In this document: one piece after another, positions 11,604 to 23,254 of the stretch | Numbering within the stretch: the first letter of the stretch is position 1 | How the letters are laid out: each line of letters begins with the position of its first letter | NCBI GenBank assembly: GCA_031772625.1 | Contig: CM062813.1 | Coordinates: 764,460,720-764,524,719 of the forward strand | Direction of reading: 5' to 3' | DNA length: 64,000 nt | Source: Pinus tabuliformis | Lineage: Eukaryota > Streptophyta > Pinopsida > Pinales > Pinaceae | Position numbers and translations under genes: made by a program | The notes under the pieces: model-generated | What the model was told of the DNA's origin: nothing | Seen by the model: the letters and a program-made list of their open reading frames with translations, nothing else | Databases searched by the model: none

Positions 11604-12881
11604 TGTTGAAGAATCTAAGGCAATTAGATATAATAGGATTCTTCTAGACTTGATAACAATTTGTGAAGCACTTTTTCAATTTAACTTGTTAGCTTGATCT
11701 TTTTCTCGTATTATTAGTGTATGTGTGTTTACTTGATCAAATTGCTATCAAAACACAAGAAACAAGAACACAAGATATTGGCTCTCTGCTAGGGCAAAAC
11801 CTCTCTCTCTTAGAGAGGAAAACCCTTTCATAAATTTCTCTTGTTGAAGCTTCTATTGGTTAGTGCCAAACCCTAGACCCTTGACAAGAATATCCTCCAT
11901 GCACAAGTCAAGTCCTTCCTTCTTCCAACACTTTGTTTCTCGGCACTTCATCCTCCTTCTTCCGGCGCTTCGTTCCCTGACACTTTGTCCTCCTTCTGGG
12001 AATTGGTGGTAGACCTTGTTATGTGAGCTCTAGAAGAGCTACTTTATCTTTGATCCTTAGTGAGGTCCTTCACTTATGGAGATTCCTTCCTTATCTTGAC
12101 CAACCGAGCACCTTCTTGATGTGTAGTCGCAAACTTGATATGACAACACTACATCCCTAGTTTCTTGCATGTGTGGGAGATTTCCTTGTGTATTTGACTC
12201 CTTTTACCTTCGCTTGGGAGAGCCTCTTCTTCGCTTGAGTAGGAGGCCTCATAGGCCTAAGTTTCTAGCCCAAACAAAGAGAAATATATGATTGTGATAT
12301 TGCTGCTATAGTGACCACAGATTTCCCTCCTTTTCTCGCACGTGTGACTGTAATTCACCCTTAAATCAGCCCTTTAAACTTTGGTTTAGTCTCCTTCTTC
12401 GCTGCACTAGAGGCTCCTTATGCTCAACTTCTCTGACCCTTTTCTCGGCTATCTTCTTTGCTGATTTTAGAGGTAGTTGTTTCTTGTCGTTGGAGGAGTG
12501 GACGACCTCTATATATAGAGGATTGTCCCTCCTTTAAGCCGACATGAGGCCGACTTGAGGACTTAAGGCCGACTTGACTTTTCCACTTCGTTTTTGCTTC
12601 TTTAGTGATGTCGTTGCATGGAGAGGACTTGTGACTTTGCTTGGAGGGATATCTTTGACTCTTATACAAATGTATACATAGTGTAACATGCCCTTAAGGG
12701 TCTTCAACATTTTCTTTTGACTCTTTGACTTACCTATAACACTTTGACATGTGCTAGACCTATTTCAATGAGCAAGAAACTCATTGATAAATATAACAAA
12801 AATAATATTTCTTTTCTTGTATAAATACAAATATCAAAAGTACATTTATGAAGACCGAACCTAGTTACACTTTCTTCAACA
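11604..12881 (-). repeat. 3' LTR of the minus-strand Copia element
   Basis: 1,278 bp with terminal inverted ends TGTTGAAG...CTTCAACA. It matches 15913-17142 closely. A TATA-like palindrome CTCTATATATAGAGG lies near 12508. Just above it on the transcribed strand are several copies of a GTCGGC word (12538-12575). Confidence 0.8.
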
Positions 12882-12901
12882 CTCCCTCTTAACTAGGGAG
12901 G
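12882..12901 (-). other. Polypurine tract
   Basis: On the minus strand this reads CCTCCCTAGTTAAGAGGGAG and directly precedes the 3' LTR. The same tract, slightly changed, adjoins the LTRs ending at 46529 and 53875. Confidence 0.75.
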
Positions 12902-14620
12902 TATTCATAAATCATTACAAGGTGTTTGGCTATTTTTCAATCTTGAAGAATTCACATAAGAGAAACCGGATTGGCAATCCATCTGTTATAGCATCATAGT
13001 AACCAACATTGTTTATAGCAAGGCCTTGACTAACAAATCTATCTTTCATAAGATCAGAGCACAATGTTGGCGAGACCAATGACTTATAGACACCTTAATC
13101 ATTGTCTCTCAAGGTACATACCCACCTAGGTGTTCACTGAGTATGACCTTCTAGGACTATTCTTGTCTTGGGTTCCCAACCCTCAAAGAATATTGGTCCT
13201 CTTGCCTACTCTTATCTTGGATGCCCTACACATCCTCAAAGAGTATCAGATGCCATATGATTACCCAATCCTTGCATTCTTTCTTCCCAAGTGAAGACAA
13301 GAATGTTGTGTCTATCTCTTCCTCTTAATTGAGGAAGACATGCCCAAGTTTCCTCTGACCAAAAACTTGATCAAGCTCCTTTGTGATTGGGAGCTTGTTA
13401 GAACTCCCTCTTAGCTAGGGACTTGTCCATTCATCAACAACTTCTTCTTCATGGGTCCTTCAGCTACTTTATCTCCTTCTTTCTTTTGATGTCGTGAAGT
13501 CTTTGTTTGAACTTCTTCTTGGTAGGGCACTGACCATTGATCGCTTTCCTTCCCAACTTGTCATGTCTTTGGTTCCTTCGTGGAAAGTGGCCTTCTTGAT
13601 ATATGTCAGGTTCTTTTGTCATTTGGCTACTCCTTTGTCATCTGACTATGCTTCGAAATATTTATCACATAGATGCTTAGTTGTACTTGCTTGTTCCCAT
13701 ACTTCGATTTAGTAGCTCTTCATGACTTCATCGTGATAATGCTTCAATATCAAATAGTGCTTGGATGGCTTCTTCATCATGACATCATTGTAGAGTTGAA
13801 TCAGTTATCTGCACCTTAATATCTCCAAGGCCTTCATAGGTGTCAAGGGTCCTTTAATCTTTTTCTTCCTTTGTCAGAGTTGTCATGCCTTCTTTCGGGA
13901 GATGTCTTTAATAGATCTTGTTAGATAGTGATTCTTTGTGACCATGGTGTTCTTCACATGCTTGATCTCTTTCTTCATTTGATTTTTTTTGGATTGATTA
14001 GTCAACCACCTTATACTCCTTATGAGAGCACTTCTTCATGTTGACCTTCATTACATGTAGTACATGCCTTTGAGCATGTCATTGGTGAAAGATATCCTTT
14101 TATACTTGATCATGCTTTAGAACTATTCCCATGACCCAATAATATCTATGATGACATGACTTAAACTTTGATGCACACATACTTCATCTTGATTCTGCTT
14201 TGATCATCTTGGCTTCATTTGATGGTTCTTCTTGATTGGTGTAGCCTTTCTGGCTTCATCTTTTCTTGTCTACATATCATTCCTTCTTGATTCCCGTGAA
14301 TGGGACTCCCAATGAAACATTTGCTCTTATTTATGAACCTTCTTTTGAATATTCTATTAGAAGATCTTGATGACCCTTATCGTGCAAATGTTTCTTCCTA
14401 CTCATGATGGAGGCCTTTTAAGATTTTAATCATGATCAATTATTCTTTCATTATGGATGAGGTCCTATAATAGGTATGCTTCTTTTACATGAATATCTTG
14501 AGCTATATCTATACCATGCTCCTATATTCTAGAAGATGCCACTTAACCATGCATTCTATCCTATCTCTGTATGCTCCTATGCTACTCAAAACTTTGAAAG
14601 AAGACTTAAGTAAAGAGGTT
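12902..14620 (-). other. Degenerate interior of the Copia element
   Basis: Lys/Glu-rich translation fragments occur on the minus strand but no pol motif. It looks like a decayed or replaced pol region. Confidence 0.4.
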
Positions 14621-14623
14621 GAC

Positions 14624-15467
14624 TTAGTCATAGTAGAGATTTGGAGGATTTTCCTTCTTCTGGTTTTTGTCTTCTTCTTTCACTTCTTGAGTTATGTGAG
14701 CTTCTTCTCTTTTTCTCTTGTTGTTGTTGTCTTTAAGTTTGGGACAATGCCTTTTGTAGTGTCCATATTGTTGACATCCAAAGCATTGGACTTTGGACAT
14801 ATCTCTATTGCTTGTTCTTCGTGGACCAAATTTGCCAAATTTTCCCTTTTGCTTGGCCATTGTAGCAAATGCTTGCCCCTTTGATCCCACATCATCCTTT
14901 GCTTTGAGTCTAGTTTCCTCTATCTTTCATAGAGACCATAGTTCACTTAGTGGGGTAGCTTCCTTCTTGGCATATATGCTTGATGTGAAGTTTCCCGAAT
15001 CCTCAGGTAGAGCATTGAGTACTACAGTTTTCATTTCTCTGTCAGACATGCCTTCTCCTAGTTCTTGAAGTTGATCCCTCTTCTTAGAGATCTTCATGAA
15101 GTAGGGAGCTATTCCTTCCTTTGATATCTTCATTTTGTACAAATCATTTCATAGAGACGTCACTTCTCCAGCTGTGCTTACCGAGAACAAATCTATTAGT
15201 TTATCATAGATTTCTTTTTGATGTTTCAAATTTGGAGACGTAAGGAATGAGAGAGTCTTTGATAGATTCTATTAGAATCCTTTGAGCTCTTGTCTCATCC
15301 GTATTGTACTTGGCTAAGGCTTGAGTTTGTTCCTTAGTAGGGATAGTGGTATTCCCTTTGATAAGGTCTCGAAGTTCATTCTCCTTGAGAAGTAAATCAA
15401 TCCTCTTCTTCCATGCAAGGAAGTTAGTGGTCCCAACCAATTTGTTGCTTTCCGTGCAAAAAGACAA
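14624..15467 (-). pseudogene. Copia gag (nucleocapsid-type), broken
   Basis: Three minus-strand pieces follow one another. 15467-15204 starts MSFCTESNKLVGTTNFLAWK, the usual start of plant Copia gag. 15142-14927 contains the conserved helix with MKISKKRDQLQELGEGMSD and LNALPEDSGNF. 14890-14624 carries a CCHC zinc knuckle, CFGCQQYGHYKRHCP, followed by a Lys/Glu-rich tail. A stop and frame changes separate the pieces. The primer-binding site lies upstream at 15902-15912, as expected for a first gene. Confidence 0.85.
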
Positions 15468-15901
15468 TGATATATGTTCAGGAGGGGACGTATATACCTA
15501 CTTGATAGAGTTTGTGATGTAGTAGTCCTGCTTTCTTCTTGAAGACTTGATGGCTTACCTTGGATCTTGATTATCTTCCTTCAAATAGGCTTGCTTGATG
15601 ATGAGATTTTCTTGGAGAGTGAAGACTTGACTTGTAGATCTTCTTCCCTTGAAGATGGTGTAGCTTGAAGTAGGTTCCTCTTTGACTTGATCTTCTTGTA
15701 GGTGCCTTTGTATGAAAGGCTTCTCTTCTTGCTTTGTAGTCTTCCTTGATGAATAGTAGATGGTAGACCTTCTTGTCCTTGATGTGCTTGAGACTTCTTG
15801 GCTTAATGCTTCAACTTTGTAGTTATTCTTGAGATGTCCTTTCTTGATGAGAAACCTTATGAGTGTTCTTGAGATGCCCTTCCCTTGATGTGTCACCTTA
15901 C

Positions 15902-15912
15902 CTCTGATACCA
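15902..15912 (-). other. Primer-binding site (tRNA-iMet type)
   Basis: Minus strand TGGTATCAGAG immediately follows the LTR end CTTCAACA. Confidence 0.8.
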
Positions 15913-17142
15913 TGTTGAAGAATCTAAGGCAATTAGATATAGTAGGATTCTTCTAGACTTGATAACAATTTGTGAAGTACTTTTTCAATTTAACTTGTTA
16001 GCTTGATCTTCTTCTCTTATTATTATTGTATGTGTGTTTACTTCATCAAACTGCTATCGAAACACAAGAAACAAGAACACAAGATATTGGCTCTCTGCGA
16101 GGGCAAAACCTCTCTCTTAGAGAGGAAAACCCTTTCGTAAATTTCACTTATTGAAGCTTCTATTGATCAATGCCAAACCCTAGACCCTTCACAAGAATAT
16201 CCTCCAAGCACAAGTCAATTCCTTCCTTCTTCCGACACTTTGTTTCTCGACACTTCGTCCTCCTTCTTCTGGCACTTCGTTCCCCGACACTTCATCCTCC
16301 TTCTGGCAATTGGTGATAGACCTTGTTATGTGAGCTTTAGAAGAGATACTTTATCTTTGATCCTTAGTGAGGTCCTTCACTTATGGAGATGCCTTCCTTC
16401 TCTTGACCAACTGAGCACCTTCTTGATGTGTAGTTGCAGACTTGATATGACAGCACTGTAGTGCTAGTTTCTCGCACGTGTGGGAGGTTTCCTTGTGTAT
16501 TTGACTCCTTTTGCCTTTTCTTGGGAGAGCCTCTTCTTCGCTTGAGTAGGAGGCCTTATAGGCCTAAGTTTCTAGCCCAAACAAAGAGAAATATATGACT
16601 GATATTGCTGCTGTCGTGACCGCAGATTACCCTCCTTTTCTTGCACGTGTGACTGTAATTCACCCTTAAATCAGCCCTCTAAACTTCGGTTTAGTCTCCT
16701 TCTTCGCTGCACTAGAGGCTCCTTATGCTCAACTTCTCTCACCCTTTTCTTGGCTATCTTCTTCGCTGATTTCAGAGGTAGTTATTTCTTGTCGTTGGAG
16801 GAGTGGACAACCTCTATATATAGAGGACTGCCCCTCCCTTAGGCCGACTTGACTTTTCCACTTCGTTTTTGCGTCTTTGGTGATGTTGTTGCATGGAGAG
16901 AACTTGTGACTTTGCTTGGAGCGATATCTTTGACTCTTATACAAATGTATACATAGTGTAACAAGCCCTTAAGGGTCTTCAACATTTTCTTTTGACTCTT
17001 TGACTTACCTATAGCACTTTGACATGCTCTAGACCTATGTCAATGAGCAAGAAACTCATTGATAAATATAACAAAAATAATATTTCTTTTCTTGTATAAA
17101 TACAAATATCAAAAGTACATTTATAAAGACCGAACCTAGTTA
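15913..17142 (-). repeat. 5' LTR of the minus-strand Copia element, end truncated
   Basis: Closely matches 11604-12881, but stops at CGAACCTAGTTA and lacks the last 14 bases of the sibling. It also lacks a stretch around 16840 present near 12540, so only one GTCGGC word remains above the TATA box. Confidence 0.75.
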
Positions 17143-17269
17143 GAAACAACCTTCCATCCATCAATTCAGCCTAGCTCACATTCGTTGGTCCATTTCTTCA
17201 TATGTAGTTCATCTTTACTTTCTTATACTTTGGTCCTATAGTTGCATGAAGTCTTTGACCTTGGTCTTT

Positions 17270-17520
17270 GCTCTATATAAAAATTTGGTCCTCTATCATA
17301 CATAATTTGGTCCTTTGTCATATATACTTTAGTGCTCAGTATTACATATAAACTTCAGTTCCCTATCATATATACTTTGGTCCTCTGTTATATATGATTC
17401 GATCTTCTGTCATACTTTAGTGCTCTGTATTACATATAAGCTTCAGTTCCTTGTCATATATACTTCGGTCCTCTATTATATATGATTCGATCCTCTATAT
17501 AAACTTTAGTTCTCTATCAT
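17270..17520. repeat. Minisatellite of TTTGGTCCTCTGTCATATA-like units
   Basis: Short units of roughly 20-30 bp form a higher-order repeat of about 89 bp: 17326-17414 and 17415-17502 align along their length. The array continues at 43085-43140 after the nested elements, so the outer Copia inserted inside it. Confidence 0.65.
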
Positions 17521-18124
17521 TGCTAAAATTGGCAACTAGGGCCAAACTCCATGTGGGTCATCTCATTTATGGCAGCTGATATTTTTCCTAGATTCCTCTT
17601 GTCGAGAGGTGTAGGATTGATCTAAAGATCATCCGATTCTGACAAATATTTATGGAGATATGAATTTATTTGTATTTACTTGACAAATTGTCAAGGTCGG
17701 CCAATAGTTAAATGTGTGGCACACATGCCTAGTGAATCATATAAATACAAGTGAGGTTGATTCATTTTATCATCATCTCATCTCACTCATTTCTTCTCTC
17801 TCTCTCCTTAGCTTTGGGTTACACAAGGAGCAGCTCACACGTGGGAAGAAGGAGGACGTAGAAGCTGCTGAAGGTCTCTTTGACCAGCGTTGACCAAGCG
17901 TTGACCTTGGAAAAGTGCGGTTTTGGTGTGGCTGCCTCTCCTAGGCAGGCCACATTTTTTGGCACGAAAATCAAGGCAATATGACCTTAGGTTTGACCAA
18001 CGTTGACTGCCCTAGTTTGGGGTAGCAGGTTGACTTCAGTCAACTGTAGTTTGACTGTGTATTTGGCGCTGTTTAAGGACTAATTCTTCAGGCTGTTAGA
18101 AGACTAGTTGATCGGGAAATTGAC
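17521..18124 (+). repeat. 5' LTR of outer Copia, first part
   Basis: Matches 42140-42747 apart from scattered changes and a small indel near 17855. TATAAATA at 17740-17747 is the likely promoter box, with GTCGGCCAAT about 40 bp above it. The part after 18124 is displaced to 37005. Confidence 0.85.
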
Positions 18125-19197
18125 TGTTGATTTGGGGTAGCATCAGATGTGCTCTAGCCACAAAATTTGGTGGAGGTTGGGGCACATGAGATCTCCAATA
18201 CCTAGAAATGGTTTTGGCAGATTCTAAATAGATAATGAGATATTAAAATAATTAATATTTTTAATGGAGTCCCTAAGTCTAAACTTAGGGAAAATAAAAT
18301 ATGAATCTGTGTTAGAATGGTCCAAAAGACATGGATCAAGCCAGATCTAATCTTAGCTGTTGATTAGGGACTTAATTTCGGCTGTTGAGATGTCAACAGG
18401 AAAAGTATAAGAGGAGGCTTCAGAGTCACTTGGAGAATACACCAGAGTGATTAGTCATTCTATTCTCTAGAACGGGGTTTGCTAAGATAGATAGAATCAG
18501 TGATCAGAGAACAGCTGAGGGGTATTGAGTACGGAGAGACAGAGAGGCAGAGATAGTGCCAGGATAGCAGTAGAGTAGCCAGACAGAGAGACGCAGGAGT
18601 AGCCAGTGCCCACGTAGGGCCACACAAAGGCAGCTAAGTGATGCGTAGAGCACCAGAGGGGCCAGCGTAGCTGACGCAAAGGCTCAGAGAGCTGACGCAG
18701 GGCGTCCTGGGGTTGACGCAGGCCAAGATAGGTTGATGCAGGGCCAGCGCTAGGCTAGGAGAGGCTGACGCAATCCAGATTGGGCAGATGCTGGGGTTTC
18801 TGGGGCAGATTGGTGCTGAGTAGCTGCGGAAGGATTATCTGGGGTTCTAGCCTGTAGATTTGTTAGAAAATGAGAGGTATTACTGCTAAGGAAATTCTCT
18901 GTTGGGTAGGCTAGTTTTGGCACCCAGATTGTACTTTGATATTGCTTAATAAGAAAACCCTCAGATCGCTGCACCGATTTTCCCACATTGGGTTTTTCCG
19001 GGGACATTAGTCCAAAAATAATGGTGTCATATGGTGTGTTTGTTCTTGTTTCTTTTAGTTGCTGATCTGTAATATGTTGAGTATGCACTAGTGTTTACAT
19101 TGTAAATAACTTGTTAAGGAAAATAACAAGTAGGTAGGAATAAATCAGATAAAGTGCATGGAGGGTTTCTAACTAAGTAAACTTAAAAACTTCAACA
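18125..19197 (+). repeat. 5' LTR of the second nested element
   Basis: 1,073 bp, TGTTGATTTGGGG...ACTTCAACA. The middle is rich in GCTGACGCAGGG-like words. Its first 180 bp, reverse-complemented, match 46350-46529, 48180-48354 and 48670-48843, so related LTRs lie elsewhere in this intron. Around 18900-19025 it carries the GGTGTC...CAATAAT block shared with 45590 and 61520. Confidence 0.85.
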
Positions 19198-19209
19198 TGG
19201 TATTGGAGT
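19198..19209 (+). other. Primer-binding site of the second element
   Basis: TGGTATTGGAGT follows the LTR end directly. It resembles the initiator-tRNA site TGGTATCAGAGC with two changes. Confidence 0.65.
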
Positions 19210-19772
19210 GTGATTGCAGATCACAGGAGGACTAAAAGATATCAGCCGAGCGGAGCAATAGCAGCAGAAAACAACTGTCCCGAGGTGACAAAAGCTGTTT
19301 CTAGCATCATAGAAGCCAAGGAGTGTGACGCAGAGCCAACTAGGGCCACACAGAGGAAGTCGGGATCTGCGCAGAGCCTCAGAGAGGCCAGTGTTGCTGA
19401 CGTAGAGGGTCATAGGGCTGACGCAGGGCTAGCGTGAGGCAGAGAAGGACTAACGCAGTTCACATAGAGGCAGTTGCTCGGGTCTAGAAGGCTGCAGGAA
19501 TATTGCAGAGTAGAGCTGGTGAGATATTGTAGTCAGAACAATACCTGACAGAGCAGGGCTAGAGGAGTTGTTACCGAGGGTTTCTAGTCAAGGAAATCAG
19601 ATCAAAAGTGCAGTTGCACAAGTCGATCAGAGTAGGGGGCATCTTGACAAGCGGCAGAAGGATTTCCAGGAGGGAAATCAGGACTTAGAGGGAGTCCAGA
19701 AGGGAACTTCCAGACGGGAAGTACACTCAGAGGAGTCAAACAGAGAACTTCCAGGAGGGAAGTAGAGGAACA
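19210..19772 (+). other. Leader of the second element
   Basis: No long reading frame. It repeats words such as GCTGACGCAGGG and GGGAAGT, and partly echoes the GACGCAG-rich part of its own LTR. Confidence 0.5.
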
Positions 19773-19998
19773 TCATGGCACTACACGGGGTAAGAGACTA
19801 GGATAGACTGGACGGGGCATTGAACTTCGCAGTCTGGAAGGCCAAAGTCTTATCCGTGCTTGACAGGAATCGTGTCAAGAACTTCACCTTGAAGGTAATA
19901 GCTGTCCTAGTCAACCCCAGTGATAATGACAGGTACAAGGAAGCGATAGCGAGGGCCAAGTGCATTATCCTTGATGGGGTCAAGGATCATGTGGTACC

Positions 19999-21051
19999 TG
20001 TCAGGCGGAAAGAGTCGATAGTGCGGACACAACCAACCTCCCTAGGAGCCTAAGACTCTCTAGTGACAAACAAGACAAACAAGAGCAATCCTTCTCTAAA
20101 CATGCATTTACTATATAAGAAATCAAGTGTTTAGATCCTACCTGTAATCCAACGCTGTTGCAGTAGTCCAGCCTCGCTGATCCGGATGAGCTCCTCCTTC
20201 ACTTCGAAACCTGCATTCACTAACAATCAAACGATTAAATAGCACTTGATAATCTCATAAAATAAAACATGTTTAACACATAGACCAAGGAGTACATGAA
20301 ACAACTCATAAATAACAAGTTATTGAGAAGAATGGACTCATTTGCATTAATAGGAAACAAAAAGGAACAATTACAACCTGAGCCTTGGTGTTGTGCAAGT
20401 CCCTCCCAGGGTCCATCAAGAGTTCTCCTTTACTTTGACAAAGCTCACCCACTTCTAAATAGAACAAGCAAAGATGGCAATCTCTCCTCACAAGCTTCTA
20501 AATGGGAGTCCTAATTCCAGCAGCATCTACTCTTAGAAATGTTTAGCTTCCAACCTCCTCTCCCTCTGGTCCATGCCTGTATTTATAGTGCTCTAGAGGA
20601 AGTTATTCAGGTCCACCATCAATGGGATAATCCCCTCTTTGGATGGGATAGCTCCCTTATTGATGGGATAAGTTCCTCTTTAGTAGGGGTACATGAACCA
20701 TCTGGAGGCGCTCAATACACGTCGAACAACCTTCTAGAATGCTCTAGAAATGACCACAAGTAACTTTTTAAAGATAAAACTTGCGCATTTTGACCTTTAC
20801 AGGGGTACGCATCTGCCCCTTTACATACAGAGCGTACAAGTACGCAGCTTTTGTGAACATTAGGTGCGTATCCGCAGGTAAGGTTGAGAGAACCTGCATA
20901 CCCAGAGATAAACACATTTACAAAGACTTTCTCTCTTTCTTGAAGTTTGACATGGAGAGCAGAGGCATGAGACTTGCCCAGGAGGATAGCATGACTGTTG
21001 ATAGAGCCATACTAACTGTAAATAGCCATGGTGACATTTTTTAGTGTAACA
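19999..21051 (-). repeat. 3' LTR of the Tat element
   Basis: Plus-strand ends TGTCAGGCGG and TTAGTGTAACA. A TATA box on the minus strand is at 20581-20588. The palindrome GCGTACAAGTACGC is at 20832-20845. Confidence 0.93.
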
Positions 21052-21066
21052 GATTGCCCCCTAAAG
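21052..21066 (-). other. Polypurine tract of the Tat element
   Basis: Minus strand CTTTAGGGGGCAATC lies directly before the 3' LTR. Confidence 0.8.
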
Positions 21067-23040
21067 TGCGAAGCCTGTAGTAGATTAGGGTTTTGTATTA
21101 TCTAGGAAGGGTGAAGCGCTTTATCATTTCAAGGATTATCTCGTGGAGAGCCTGGTCAGAACCTGCAATTTTCAACACAAAATACATGTATAAGATTATA
21201 TCATCGCTGAGGTAGGCATTCCCATACTCAGATCAAAACTTTAACTAACAGACTAACTACTCTGATACAGGAATGATCTTGCAGTACATCATAATCATAG
21301 ACTTTTTGAAGACACAGTATGGGCGCAGCCATCTGTTTATGATTAGTCTACTTAGATAATGAATACAAAACTCCTCACAGCCTGGATGGTGGAAACTAGA
21401 TCCAGGGTCTTCATTTCTACTTCCCGTATTGGTACGATTCTAGCCATGCGAATAAATGAGTTGATGTCGAACATGGTAGAAACCACTTGATTACCAATCG
21501 ATGATGTAAACTGTTAACAAGTGTGAGAGAGACCACCAGTAATGTCAATGGTTCTCAAAGTACCCAGTATAATCCATGAGATGTGAATGAATGAGTTGAT
21601 GTCGAACATTTCACGGAATCCTTCGATCGAGAGTCAATGATGTAAACTGACGTCAAAGGCGAGAAACCTGCCATTGATGCATGCAGACTTCAAGGTACTG
21701 ACGATTTCTAAGTCATCTCTCTAGATAATGTGCTGATGTCGATAGAAAGCGACCCGTTGCAGGCAAGCCCACAACACGAAATCATTGATCAAGTTGAAGA
21801 AATGTTGCTGTAAGGACTGACTCAGGGATGGTCAAATGGATGACAAGTATTTTGCAGATGAAAGTTTTGCTTGCAGACCTCTTGAACACATAACGACACG
21901 ACAGATGGCTTGGTAATGAATGACTCAAAGTTAATCCCCGGAACCCGGCTGAAGACTTTCAAAGTGGTTTGATCAACTGTGAGGTAAAGGATTTCCCAAC
22001 CTAGGTGAATGAAAAGTGTCGTGTTCAAGAGTGGTAATAAGGTTTCTTCTGAGACAAAGGATAACAAATAGGCTCATTCTTCTCTCTTTTCCCCCACCAT
22101 TTCTGGCAAGTACCTCTTTATTTTTAACAAGCTTGAGGAGGATAACATATGCTTGATTATAAGCCCATCCTTCGGATGAGTCCAACCTAGTTTTGATTCG
22201 AACCCTAGGAAGGAGTGGTTCGTTCCTGTTTGTAATTGAACAGGTCCTTTACTGTGAAATTTTAACGAGCCCAGTATAGGAGAAACTCGGTGTTTTTCAA
22301 TTTTAGAGAGTCTGAAAAACTTAAGAAGACTCCAGGTTGAACTTTTTCGTAAATTTGTGTCTCCCAAGCCCGAAAAAGTATAAAATAATACCTGGGAGAA
22401 CCGCTTGATCTTGCGACCAAGGAGTACTTTCATGATTAGTGTCTCTGACCTGAAAAGTAAAAAGCGATCAAGGACACGTCGTTTTATTTCCATATCGAGT
22501 TTGAAACGACAAAAACCCGGCAATCTTTTCCTGATTTTACGGTCAGAAAAGGGCTATAAGGGGACCGTCTTTTAATTCCGTTTTAACGAGTGTAAAAGAA
22601 ACGCTCGACGATCTTTTCATGTTTTAGGAGTCAGAAAAGAGCTTAAAAGATGACTCTGACGTGAAAAATGATAATTTACCCTAAAGTCCCTTTGTCCTGC
22701 ACAGAAACAACACATTACTCATACCTGTTTAAGATGGGCAAAAATTCATCGAAAATGTCCTTTCATGGTGAAAAATAAACAAATCTAGCATTTATTTATC
22801 CAAAAAACCTATAAAAAGACTTCTTACCATGTCATTTTTACCATTTTACTGTTGAGGTTGAGAAAAGGGCTTTTGACAAGAAACTTCCCGTGAAGATTGC
22901 GGAGTATCCGACCGTCAGAATCGAACGCCGTTTCACCAGGTATTCTACAACGCCCCTCTCTTGTTTTCCATCCGTTTAGAATTCATTTTTAAGCTTTTAT
23001 TTGATTTTTTGGGGGCATTGGGGTTTCAAAATGCGCCCTT
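21067..23040. other. 3' non-coding region of the Tat element
   Basis: No recognisable protein. Two imperfect direct repeats around 21450-21530 and 21580-21650 share ATGAGTTGATGTCGAACAT and ATGATGTAAACTG. A 149-codon minus-strand frame (22523-22074) has no domain and I do not call it. CCAG followed by GTATTC near 22939 could be a splice donor for a leader intron of the plus-strand gene. Confidence 0.5.
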
Positions 23041-23080
23041 CGGGGTACGCAGGTCATGCACTGCTGACCTGCGTACCCCG
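23041..23080. repeat. Perfect 16-bp inverted repeat, 8-nt loop
   Basis: Arms CGGGGTACGCAGGTCA (23041-23056) and its exact reverse complement (23065-23080) around TGCACTGC. The surrounding 150 bp holds more GTACGC/ACGCAC words. It lies about 200 bp above the plus-strand PMD-like gene. Confidence 0.9.
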
Positions 23081-23254
23081 ATATTTTCCCAATGGAAAAT
23101 TACGGGGTTTACGCACCCGGCCTTAAGGGAACCTGCGTCTAGGCGCTCTGTCCCTAAAGGCCGAGGTGCGTACCCCGCAAAACACAAATTGAAACCCTTG
23201 GCCCTCCAAAATAGACCAAAATTTTTAAATTCTATGGATTCTCACTGATGTTTT

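Larger units (their letters stand above)
11604..17142 (-). mobile_element. Minus-strand Copia-type LTR retrotransposon, gag only
   Basis: Two direct repeats (11604-12881 and 15913-17142) bound an interior of about 3 kb. On the minus strand the order is 5' LTR (right), primer site, gag, long degenerate stretch, polypurine tract, 3' LTR (left). Only gag is recognisable; no protease, integrase or reverse transcriptase was found, so it was probably non-autonomous. The outer 14 bp of the right LTR are missing. The flanks GACAC (11599-11603) and GAAAC (17143-17147) look like the 5-bp target duplication with one change. Confidence 0.75.

Noticed and set aside
20296-21044. Frames inside the Tat LTR, repeated at 34687-35434
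   Set aside because: Present twice only because the LTR is duplicated. A one-base indel changes the first of them and none resembles a protein family.
22074-22523. A 149-codon minus-strand frame in the Tat 3' region
   Set aside because: No recognisable domain, and it overlaps other short frames in a non-coding part of the element.
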